From ZC4RG30 sp963726085 (lineage in GTDB: Bacteria > Pseudomonadota > Gammaproteobacteria > Steroidobacterales > Steroidobacteraceae), in NCBI GenBank assembly GCA_963726085.1, contig CAVSAR010000005.1:62001-126000 (forward strand): 64,000 nucleotides of DNA, in the 5' to 3' direction. Position 1 is the stretch's first letter; the number at the start of each line of letters is the position of its first letter. Positions 53,970 through 61,600 of the stretch are shown in pieces. The notes under the pieces are model-generated. The model made no database searches. It was not told the origin of the DNA and was given only the letters and a program-made list of their open reading frames with translations. The translations under genes were made by a program, and so were the position numbers.

Positions 53970-54212
53970 TTAGGACAGTCTGTGCTGGCGTAATCGCTGA
54001 ACCAGCTTGATGTCGGGGCCCAGCTCCTTGCAATGGACCAGGCCGTGGGCCGGCAACATGACCAATACACCGGACTTGAGAAACCGCCACTGGGTCTTGC
54101 CCAGTGGATCGCTGAACTCCCCGGTGTCGAGGGACGCGACCACGATGCCATCGTCTTCGCCCACCCTGACATGATCCCCTAGCTTCAGTTCCTGGCCATC
54201 CGCGTACTGCAT
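53970..54212 (-). CDS. Small beta-rich conserved protein
   Basis: The 80-residue protein starts MQYADGQELKLGDHVRVGED and continues DGIVVASLDTGEFSD, GVLVMLPAHGLVHCKE. It matches a short family (x-Y-A-D-G-x-E-x-x-x-G-D-x-V-x-(I/V)-G) predicted as an SH3-like barrel; function unknown. The frame is open up to an ATG at 54350 that overlaps the preceding gene's stop by ATGA. If used, that start would add a Arg/Pro-rich extension. Confidence 0.65.
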   Translation of the reverse strand: MQYADGQELKLGDHVRVGEDDGIVVASLDTGEFSDPLGKTQWRFLKSGVLVMLPAHGLVHCKELGPDIKLVQRLRQHRLS

Positions 54213-54346
54213 GTGCCGACTCGCAGCGGGGGGTGGCGGATCCCTCTCGATTGCGACCCGGACCTTGGCGCGCGTTGCCTGGCGCACGCTGCTTGCCTGG
54301 CCTGCCCCGATCCCCGGGCTCCTGTGATTCAAGTTCTGGCGTTCCC

Positions 54347-54505
54347 TCATCGGCGCACCCAGGACTTGCGGCGCGCCAGGGCCTGGCGCAAAAGCGCCTG
54401 CACCTGATTCTTGACGCCGCGCTGCTCCTGCGCAGCCCACCTGTGCAGATCCTTCCACAGGCTCTCCGGAGCCCGAATGGAACCTTTTTCCCAAACAGAG
54501 ATCAT
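54347..54505 (-). CDS. Ribbon-helix-helix-like small DNA-binding protein
   Basis: The 52-residue protein starts MISVWEKGSIRAPESLWKDL and continues HRWAAQEQRGVKNQVQALLR and QALARRKSW. A short strand followed by two helices with basic residues is the layout of CopG/Arc-type regulators. AAGGAAG lies 6 bases before the ATG. The downstream gene overlaps its stop. It may regulate this small operon or be an orphan antitoxin. Confidence 0.55.
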   Translation of the reverse strand: MISVWEKGSIRAPESLWKDLHRWAAQEQRGVKNQVQALLRQALARRKSWVRR

Positions 54506-54551
54506 CTTCGTCTTCCTTAGGTCAATTGCGCCGGGAACTTACGATCTGACA

Positions 54552-54767
54552 TTACGGCGAGTGCGCGCGCGAGTCACCGTGACGATCCGAAACCCGCGCA
54601 GCGGGCGGCTGTGAATGCAGCGGCAGTTCCGTGGCGAATGCCCGCCTGATGTGCCACTGGCGCAGCGCCTCCAGGTTGCGCAGCTGGATGTAGTCCAGCG
54701 GGCCGTGCTCCAGGCCCTCTTCCATGCGCCGGCGATACCTTTCAAGCAGCACTGTTTTGTCGCTCAT
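54552..54767 (-). CDS. Small hypothetical protein, 71 residues
   Basis: The protein MSDKTVLLERYRRRMEEGLE then HGPLDYIQLRNLEALRQWHI has a helical N-terminal two-thirds and a low-complexity tail. AGAGAGGA precedes the ATG. It lies 46 bases before the ribbon-helix-helix gene in the same direction and may be co-transcribed. Function unknown. Confidence 0.6.
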   Translation of the reverse strand: MSDKTVLLERYRRRMEEGLEHGPLDYIQLRNLEALRQWHIRRAFATELPLHSQPPAARVSDRHGDSRAHSP

Positions 54768-54960
54768 ACATCCTCTCTTGCGCGCGCCACAGGACAATTA
54801 GGAAGGATTTTCAGTGCGCGTTTGACGCTGCGCCCTCCGACGTCGCCCACAGATGAAGTCAGACGGCACTTACAACACCTATCCCGTTACCGCGAGTTGT
54901 CTGCACCTGTCGCCAGATATCGTTCGCAGCACAGGAATTTTTCCCCGCCATGCCCCGATC

Positions 54961-57519
54961 CTAGAAATGCCAGGTCCCCGACAACCCCAGACAGCGCGGC
55001 CTGTACGTGGTGGCGTAGTACAGAGTGCTGACGTCGTTGCCCTTGTTCTTCTTGAGCAGGGTCGGCTGGCTGTCGAACAGGTTCTCGACGAACAGCGTGA
55101 CATCCACGTCCGCCAGTCTCAGGCCGGCACGCAGGTTAACCAGGTTGGTGGCCGGATCGGCCTGCAGGCCCTGCGCGTAGTAAAGAGCCGCCGGATCCTG
55201 GTTGTAGAAGGGACCCGGATTGTGGCTGTGGAACACGTCCTCGAGCCGCAGGCTGATTGTCCGGCCGTCACTCAATCCAAAGCGCTTGTCCAGCGAGGCC
55301 ACGATGTTCCAGGGCGACGTAACCTGCGGCGGTGTACCCAGTGCATCCCCGCTGGTCACTATGGTCTTGGTGCCGTCATTAGGCGGGATGGGGCTGACGT
55401 CTAGCACCGTGACACTGCCGTCGTTACGGAAACTCTGGGTGTAGCGTGCATTGACATAGGAGACGCCCAGATCCGCCTTGATTCCCCAGCCCAGCACCGC
55501 CTGTGTGTTGAGGCTGAATCCGTCGCTTCTTGCCGTGCCGGGAAGGTTGCGAAAAAGACAGGTGCTGCGCATGACCGAGCCGTTGTTCCAATGGATGTCG
55601 AACAGGCTGAAATCCATGTGCGCCCGGCCATCCAGGAAGCTGTGCTTGACGCCGAACTCGTAGCTCCACAACGTGTCGGTGGGATAGATGACAGGTGGTT
55701 CGAAACAGGTCGGCCGCGCCGCATCCACGCCGCCGGGCGAGTAGCCCTTGGCAGCCGACACGTAGTACAGGCCACCCTCGGCGGCGTCGTAGGACAGCGC
55801 AAACGCCGGCGCGGGTGTGGTTTCGGAATGCTCTGTGTGGAACACCGGAGGGGCCACCGTGTCGGCGTCGTAGTGGTCGTATTCCACCCGTAGGCCCGCG
55901 GTCAAGGCCAGGTGGCTGTCGATGCGCCACTTCGCCTGTCCGAACCCGGCCACCCGGTCTTGCACCCGCGTTGTGACATCACCGTTGTCCAGGGCAATGC
56001 CGTGCAGCGGGCCATTGACCGGAGTCTGGCTAGCCACCACACGATCGGACTCGCGGCTGGTGGTGTGGGAGTAGAAGCCGCCGATGACCCATGACAAGTG
56101 CCGCTCCGGTTCATTGGACGACAGCAGCAGCTCCTGGGTAAAGGACTGTTGTGTCAGTGCGGCGTAGGTGGTGATGGCGTCGGCATAGCTTGATGGATAG
56201 GCGGGCCCCAAGGGGTTGCCGAAGCCGCCCCAGCGCGGCGTCTGGGTATCGTCGATGACGGTATTGGCCGAGCGATCGAAGGACCCGGTGGTGCTTTCCA
56301 GTTGCACCGCGCCCAGGTCCGCGTGCACCTTCAATGCGCCAAGGTAAAACGAATCCTCAAACGGCTGCGATCTCAGGCTGCCGTTGTCGAGCCTGCCGGC
56401 CCCAGGATCCGACAGATAGGTCATGAACGCCGAGGAATCGTGGCCGGCCGTGGACTCGTAGTCCAGTGACGGCGTGACGATGACCGACTCCGTCGGGGCC
56501 CACGTCAGTGCCGCACGCACACTCCTGCTGGTGGCACCGTTGGAATCGCCTTCCACGATCGCCCCGGTGAAGGGGTCCACCCGATCAACGAACCCGCCCT
56601 CGGAGCGGTACCAGCCGCTGACCCGAAACCCGAGCCGGCCCTGCTGCAGCGGCCCGCCAACCGCAGCGCCCAGCTCGTAGCCAGGATCGCCGCGCTCGGT
56701 CACCGTCCACTCTGCCATTGCCTGGCCACTGAAGTCGGTGACGCTGGGCGCAGCGGTCGCGAAACTAACCGCACCGGCCTGCGTGTTGGCGCCCAGCAGC
56801 ACCGGCTGCGGCCCCTGCAGGACTTCCACGCGCTCCAGATCGAAGTGAAATGGGTACAGCCGCGCGAAGGTATTGCTGCCGGCCGGCGGCAGCGGGATGT
56901 CGTTGAACCAGACCCCGGTCACCACAGCATGCCGGTCGGTCACCCCGCGCATCGCCAGGTTGGTGTAGACGCCCCCGCCGACGCTGGAAAAGAAGTCAAA
57001 CTCCACCGTCGGAGTCAGCTCGGCAATGTCGGCGATGCCCTTGACCCCGGCCGCCTCCATCAGCTGCTGCGTCCAGACAGTGACGTCGACGGGAACCTTG
57101 TCGACGGGTTCGCCGCGATACTGGCCGGTGACCACTACCTCGGGGATCTCCGGATCGCAGCACGGTGCATCCGTACTGTGATCAGCAGTGGGTTTCTGGG
57201 CTGAGGTCACCGGTCGCGCGTAGATCCTGACGGTCCTGGCATTGAGAAACTCAAACTGCAGGCCGGTATCGGTAAGCATGCGCTGCAGCGCCTGGGGGGG
57301 AGCCAGGCCCGCGCGCACCCGCCGGGACTTAAGTCCGGCCACTACCTCGGTGACATAGACCACCTGCAGGTTGGTCTGGTCCGAAAAGGTGCGCAGTGCA
57401 TCGGACAGGGTCTGGGCCGCAATTGCCCCGGACAGCGGTTGCGAGGACGGCTCTGCGGCAGCGATGGCCACGGGCAGCAGCCACGCCCAGGCGATGCACG
57501 CGCACAGGATGCGCCGCAC
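54961..57519 (-). CDS. TonB-dependent receptor with secretin/TonB N-terminal signalling domain
   Basis: The 852-residue protein starts at GTG 57519. After the signal peptide, residues about 28-105 form the STN domain (LSDALRTFSDQTNLQVVYVT, ALQRMLTDTGLQFEFLNART). The plug follows (PEVVVTGQYRGE as TonB box region, VEVLQGPQPVLLGANTQAGA), and then the 22-strand barrel ends in Phe (LGLSGTWHF). The STN domain contacts the FecR-like protein encoded directly upstream, so binding of the ligand at the cell surface would trigger the sigma factor. The ligand, a siderophore or other complex, cannot be told. Related receptors in this group also import plant or sugar compounds. Confidence 0.95.
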   Translation of the reverse strand: MRRILCACIAWAWLLPVAIAAAEPSSQPLSGAIAAQTLSDALRTFSDQTNLQVVYVTEVVAGLKSRRVRAGLAPPQALQRMLTDTGLQFEFLNARTVRIYARPVTSAQKPTADHSTDAPCCDPEIPEVVVTGQYRGEPVDKVPVDVTVWTQQLMEAAGVKGIADIAELTPTVEFDFFSSVGGGVYTNLAMRGVTDRHAVVTGVWFNDIPLPPAGSNTFARLYPFHFDLERVEVLQGPQPVLLGANTQAGAVSFATAAPSVTDFSGQAMAEWTVTERGDPGYELGAAVGGPLQQGRLGFRVSGWYRSEGGFVDRVDPFTGAIVEGDSNGATSRSVRAALTWAPTESVIVTPSLDYESTAGHDSSAFMTYLSDPGAGRLDNGSLRSQPFEDSFYLGALKVHADLGAVQLESTTGSFDRSANTVIDDTQTPRWGGFGNPLGPAYPSSYADAITTYAALTQQSFTQELLLSSNEPERHLSWVIGGFYSHTTSRESDRVVASQTPVNGPLHGIALDNGDVTTRVQDRVAGFGQAKWRIDSHLALTAGLRVEYDHYDADTVAPPVFHTEHSETTPAPAFALSYDAAEGGLYYVSAAKGYSPGGVDAARPTCFEPPVIYPTDTLWSYEFGVKHSFLDGRAHMDFSLFDIHWNNGSVMRSTCLFRNLPGTARSDGFSLNTQAVLGWGIKADLGVSYVNARYTQSFRNDGSVTVLDVSPIPPNDGTKTIVTSGDALGTPPQVTSPWNIVASLDKRFGLSDGRTISLRLEDVFHSHNPGPFYNQDPAALYYAQGLQADPATNLVNLRAGLRLADVDVTLFVENLFDSQPTLLKKNKGNDVSTLYYATTYRPRCLGLSGTWHF

Positions 57520-57522
57520 GCG

Positions 57523-58563
57523 TCAGTTCCTGGATACGTGAAAATCGGTCGTCGTGACCGTTACCCGGACTCCTTCCAGGGTGCGCAGGAACGCAACAAA
57601 CGACTCGGTGTCATCGGTGGCGAACGAGCCACTGATGGCAAGCCGCCGCAGTTCTGGCGAATCGATCACGATCGGCTTGGTGCCGTAGCGGTTGAACTCG
57701 TCGGCCACCGCCAGCAGTGGCTGCTTCTCGAACACGATCTTGCGACGCAGCCACGCAGTGGCACGTTCGGCATCCACCGGGGACGCACTTGGCGTCGCCT
57801 CCCCGCGCACCACGCTGACCTGTTGCCCGGCAGCGACCGGAACCGTGCCCGCGGCCGCCAGTTGCGGCGTGCCCTGACTGACCAGCACCTTGCCTTCGAT
57901 GACCGTGACGATGGTGGAGCCCCCGTGAACGTACACGTCGAACTTGGTGCCTACGTCCACGATCTGCACGGCCCCGGCAATGACCCGAAACGGCCGGGAC
58001 GCATCGTGGGTCACTTCAAAGGCGGCCTGGCCCTGCCGGACCTCCACCTGGCGCTCCGCCGGTCCATAGCGCACCAGGACGGTGGTGTCGGTATTGAGGT
58101 GCACTACGGTGTCGTCGTCCAGGCGCTGGGTCAGCTGCTCCCCATGCCCGGCGGCATATTGCAGGGGCTGCGCCATCGGTTGCACCGTGTGATTGCCGCT
58201 GCGCCAATACATGCCCAGCCCAACTACCGCAACGACGCCCGCGACTGCAGCCGCCGGCAACCAGACAAATCGCGGGAAGTAGCCTGTAGGGCGCCGGTCC
58301 GGCTTCGGGGGACTGATGTCCTCCGACGCGCGGGCCCGTGCCACCAGTGCGTCCACGGACAGCTCCGGATCGATCACCGCGCGTGGCAATTGCCGCGCCA
58401 ATTGCGCTACACCCAGGTACTCCTGCACGTGGGTGGGAGAGCGCTTGAGCCAGGCGGCAAACTGCTCGCGCTGCGCCGCATCCAGGCCCTCGCGATTGGC
58501 GACAAACCACTCCGCCGCTTCCTCGGCAATGATGGTACGCGTGCGATCTTCAGTGGGTCTCAT
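57523..58563 (-). CDS. FecR-like anti-sigma/sigma regulator
   Basis: The 346-residue protein has a cytoplasmic N-terminal domain (EEAAEWFVANREGLDAAQRE, FAAWLKRSPTHVQEYLG), one membrane helix (about 100-118: VWLPAAAVAGVVAVVGLGMY) and the FecR periplasmic domain (VQIVDVGTKFDVYVHGGSTI). The C-terminal part ends with an STN-contacting region (AVADEFNRYGTKPIVIDSPE). It lies 4 bases after the sigma gene and 3 bases before the receptor gene: a compact three-gene signalling operon. Confidence 0.94.
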   Translation of the reverse strand: MRPTEDRTRTIIAEEAAEWFVANREGLDAAQREQFAAWLKRSPTHVQEYLGVAQLARQLPRAVIDPELSVDALVARARASEDISPPKPDRRPTGYFPRFVWLPAAAVAGVVAVVGLGMYWRSGNHTVQPMAQPLQYAAGHGEQLTQRLDDDTVVHLNTDTTVLVRYGPAERQVEVRQGQAAFEVTHDASRPFRVIAGAVQIVDVGTKFDVYVHGGSTIVTVIEGKVLVSQGTPQLAAAGTVPVAAGQQVSVVRGEATPSASPVDAERATAWLRRKIVFEKQPLLAVADEFNRYGTKPIVIDSPELRRLAISGSFATDDTESFVAFLRTLEGVRVTVTTTDFHVSRN

Positions 58564-58567
58564 GAGC

Positions 58568-59080
58568 TCATCCCAGCCGCCCCATGCGACGTCGACAGTG
58601 CACCAGCGCCTGGCTCAGGTACTTCTTGACCATGTGTGTGGAAATACCCAGCCGCAATGCGATCTCCTCGTAGCTCAATCCGTGCCAGTATTGCAGCACC
58701 ACGGCGGCGTGGCACTTGGGCGGCAGCTGGCGCAGCACCTCGCGCAGTCTTGCCACGCTCTTTTCGTTGTCGATCTGCGCGCCAAAGGTCGGTAGCTCGG
58801 CAAGCTGCAGCTGCACCAGCGGGTCATCGATGTCGACGCCGCCCTGCTTGCGGGCGGCGATCGCCTGCTCGCGCACCAGGTTGCTGGCCACTGTATACAG
58901 GTAGGCCTCCACGTTCTGTATCGCACTGATATCGGGCACCCGCAGCATCCGCAGGTAAACCTCCTGTGCCAGGTCGGCCGCTTCCGGGGCGTTGCGGATG
59001 CGCCGCTTGAAGAACGCGCGCAAGGAGGACGCATGCTCGGCAAACAAGCGTTCAATCAGCGCCAGCCTGGACTCCACCAT
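58568..59080 (-). CDS. FecI-type ECF sigma factor
   Basis: The product has about 170 residues with region 2 (RLFAEHASSLRAFFKRRIRN, DLAQEVYLRMLRVPD) and region 4 (LRQLPPKCHAAVVLQYWHGL, SYEEIALRLGISTHMVKKYL). It is first of the operon with FecR-like and TonB-receptor genes and would direct RNA polymerase to their promoter or others. ATG 59080 is chosen; a TTG 30 bases upstream is possible. GGTACCCGA-type promoter motifs lie before the next two genes to the right. Confidence 0.94.
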   Translation of the reverse strand: MVESRLALIERLFAEHASSLRAFFKRRIRNAPEAADLAQEVYLRMLRVPDISAIQNVEAYLYTVASNLVREQAIAARKQGGVDIDDPLVQLQLAELPTFGAQIDNEKSVARLREVLRQLPPKCHAAVVLQYWHGLSYEEIALRLGISTHMVKKYLSQALVHCRRRMGRLG

Positions 59081-59128
59081 GTCGGGTTGTCTCTGTGGAA
59101 CCGAAATCAAAGGCCGTCCCGGTACATG

Positions 59129-59737
59129 TTAGTTGAAGACCAGTTGAACCGTGAAAGTTGCTGCCGAGTACGGAACCGACGCGGTCCCCTGGTTGCTCCG
59201 GACCGAGAAGTTGGCGGTTTCGCCACTGAGCCGTACGCCCAGGGACAGCGGCATTTTCGTGGGCAAGTGCCATTGGTAGCCGGCCGACAGTCCCCCACCA
59301 AGCGTGGTTTCCGAGCTGATGACGTACTCCCAGCCGTCCCAGTAGTACAAATCGATCTCGGACTCGCCGGCGCCGGCGCGCAGGCGCCAGCCGTATTGCT
59401 TAGGTCGGTACTCGGCTACCAGGAAGACATGGCCAAACTCTTTCTTGAGGTTGTCTGCGTTGGTGCCGCAGAACGTGCAGCGCGAATCGGTAAAATTTAT
59501 GCCCATCTCCAGTCCCAGACCCCAATGCGGGGTCATCAGCCATCCCGCTTCAAGTGTCATCGCACCATTGGATTGTTTCGGGGCTGCCGAGCCAAATTCC
59601 GACTGTGCCACGCCGATTCCGCCGCCCAGCCACCAATGGCTATCACTCACGGTCGTGTTTTCGGGCGCGGCAAGGACGGGGACGGCCATCCCGATGCCCA
59701 ATACTGTGGCTAACACGCGACACCAGGTCCTATTCAC
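59129..59737 (-). CDS. Outer-membrane beta-barrel protein
   Basis: The product is about 202 residues, starting at GTG 59737 with GGAGGG just upstream. That start leaves a 33-base leader from motif d. The signal peptide ends near PVLAA. The mature part has alternating strands (WWLGGGIGVAQSEFG, MTLEAGWLMTPHWGLGLEMG, HVFLVAEYRPKQYGWRLRAG, TLGGGLSAGYQWHLP, FTVQLVF), a small 8-strand-type barrel. A C-x-x-C (RCTFCGT) sits in one loop. Function unknown. It lies 18 bases from the far end of the sigma operon start region. Confidence 0.75.
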   Translation of the reverse strand: MNRTWCRVLATVLGIGMAVPVLAAPENTTVSDSHWWLGGGIGVAQSEFGSAAPKQSNGAMTLEAGWLMTPHWGLGLEMGINFTDSRCTFCGTNADNLKKEFGHVFLVAEYRPKQYGWRLRAGAGESEIDLYYWDGWEYVISSETTLGGGLSAGYQWHLPTKMPLSLGVRLSGETANFSVRSNQGTASVPYSAATFTVQLVFN

Positions 59738-59769
59738 ATTCCCTCCGCTGCTCGCAACTCCCATGAACC

Positions 59770-59799
59770 TAGGAGTCCGGCAGCTGGGAATCGGGTACC
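59770..59799 (-). promoter_or_regulatory. Bipartite promoter-like motif, copy d
   Basis: Read leftward: GGTACCCGA (59799-59791), 14 bases, ACTCCTA (59776-59770), ending 33 bases before GTG 59737 of the beta-barrel gene. Same spacing as copies a, b and c. Confidence 0.6.
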
Positions 59800-59977
59800 T
59801 GTATTTCCCCGGTTCGGGGTCCCGGGGGATGCCCGGGCTGCCCCGCAGGTTGGGTCGGGGATCGCACTCGGGCCATATATAAAGACCCGCACCGCGACTG
59901 AGATTCCCTTTTTTTGGTCGCGCAATCCCTACCGGACCGCCGGTTGGGAGCTTGTCCCGAAGAGAATCGCACATTCA

Positions 59978-60007
59978 GGTACCCGAATTGCGCTGCCTCC
60001 ACTCGTA
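59978..60007 (+). promoter_or_regulatory. Bipartite promoter-like motif, copy c
   Basis: GGTACCCGA, 14 bases, ACTCGTA, ending 31 bases before ATG 60039. With copy d it forms a divergent promoter pair between 59737 and 60039. Confidence 0.6.
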
Positions 60008-60038
60008 CCTGACAGGCCTATCGAACGGGAGGACTGCC

Positions 60039-61502
60039 ATGATCGGACGCCGTTGCGCAATCGTCTTCGTCTCCATCTCCATCATGACGTTCGTCAACGT
60101 GGCGAACGCCGGCACAAAGCTGGTGGCGCCAGCAGCTAGCACTACGAATGCGCTGAATAAATTGAGCCGCAGATCCGATGTCATTGCGGATGTCCTGACG
60201 ATCGATCGAGGCGAATATCTGCTGCACCTGGATGGCAGCGGCAACGGAGAACTGTCAGGCCAGAACCTGGTTCCGGACACTGTGGGTCAAGACAGGACCC
60301 CATCGACGATGCGCATTCCGTTCGACCGGATCGCCCTCGTCTACTACCACACGTTGCCCGTCGGGGCAGAAAGTTCAGCCCCAGAACTCAGCTATCCGGT
60401 CAAGACACACTACCCGTCAATTGCAAATGTTGGCGGTGCAGAAAAGGAAATGGAATGCGGCGATCTGGATGGGGAGGTCGCTCGCGCCGGGGCCATTCGA
60501 TGGTATGCGCGACAACAGGGGGCGGAAGCATTCACAGACCATGAAGCACTCGTGCAGCATGGCGAGAATACGGCACTCTATACAGGCGGGGCGGTCTTGC
60601 TGACCATAGCTTTCGTTTTCAGCGGAGGCGGACTCATGGCCGCTCCCGCCCTCTTCGAGAAACACGATGTGAAAAGCGATGTCGAATATCCGGCTTCGAC
60701 GGAGAGCTTCCGTTGGGCCGTTACAGCGGCGGATCAACGCGAGGTGGGCCTCCTCAAGCTGAAACTTACGCGGACCTGTCCGGCTACTATTTCCCCCGAC
60801 GAGACGACCACCGACCTTGAGATACTTTCCAAAATCGAGGCGACAAGCGCGGCGCTTGGCGCCCATCAGATCACCGTCGTTGAACAGAGGGATCAAGAGA
60901 CCCAACTGCTCGATCAACTCGACCCGTCGCCATCGGCAACGGTGCAGGTAGCCTCTGCTGCTGCATTGGCACTCGCGACCGGGGCAGCCAAGCAAAGGAA
61001 TGCCGAGCGGCTCGGCGGAGCCTCGCTTATGTCCTTCAACCAATATGCCGTCGTCGACGTCGATAGTTCAAGCTGTTCCGGCCCGACTTCCGGCTGGAGG
61101 CGGCCTCGTCACGCAACAACAACTACCGCGCCCATAGAAGTGCGCGAGCGAGCACTCACCTGGACTTACCCCGACACGACTGACGTCAAGAGTTTGCAGT
61201 TCAAGGACGTCCAGGAGATACGACCGTGGGTGCAGCAGCGTTCCTCTGGGTACCTCCCGGTCCGATTCCTAGATGGGTCGTGCAAGCTCATTTCCCTTTC
61301 GGATAGCGACGGTCCACTCTCTTCGCATAGCCGCGGAGTTCAGGACGAAGTAAGAACGATTATTCTCTCCCGCATACCGCAGACTCAAGATTCGAAGGAT
61401 CTGGGCAGCGCTGTAGCGTCGCGCAGTATCGACGTTCCAGTGAGCACCGATCCTTCCTTGGCTTCGGCGGAGATAGCTACCGTCGTCTCACCTGCATTCT
61501 AA
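60039..61502 (+). CDS. Exported hypothetical protein, 487 residues
   Basis: A signal peptide (MIGRRCAIVFVSISIMTFVN ending NAG) is followed by a mixed domain (VIADVLTIDRGEYLLHLDGS, MRIPFDRIALVYYHTLPVG). Then come a hydrophobic Gly-rich segment (ALYTGGAVLLTIAFVFSGGG), a Thr/Glu-rich middle and a last part with RALTWTYPDTTDVKSLQFKD. No known domain. GGGAGGA lies 6 bases before the ATG, and promoter motif c precedes it. The pairing with the divergent barrel gene suggests a joint envelope role. Confidence 0.7.
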   Translation: MIGRRCAIVFVSISIMTFVNVANAGTKLVAPAASTTNALNKLSRRSDVIADVLTIDRGEYLLHLDGSGNGELSGQNLVPDTVGQDRTPSTMRIPFDRIALVYYHTLPVGAESSAPELSYPVKTHYPSIANVGGAEKEMECGDLDGEVARAGAIRWYARQQGAEAFTDHEALVQHGENTALYTGGAVLLTIAFVFSGGGLMAAPALFEKHDVKSDVEYPASTESFRWAVTAADQREVGLLKLKLTRTCPATISPDETTTDLEILSKIEATSAALGAHQITVVEQRDQETQLLDQLDPSPSATVQVASAAALALATGAAKQRNAERLGGASLMSFNQYAVVDVDSSSCSGPTSGWRRPRHATTTTAPIEVRERALTWTYPDTTDVKSLQFKDVQEIRPWVQQRSSGYLPVRFLDGSCKLISLSDSDGPLSSHSRGVQDEVRTIILSRIPQTQDSKDLGSAVASRSIDVPVSTDPSLASAEIATVVSPAF

Positions 61503-61600
61503 TTTCCTGTTCGGCTTCTTCTGGGAACCGCCCCGGCGTGCCCTGATGCTCGCGTCCTTGGGAAAGGAGAATATCGGTCATGGAGAGGTTACTTCAGGCG

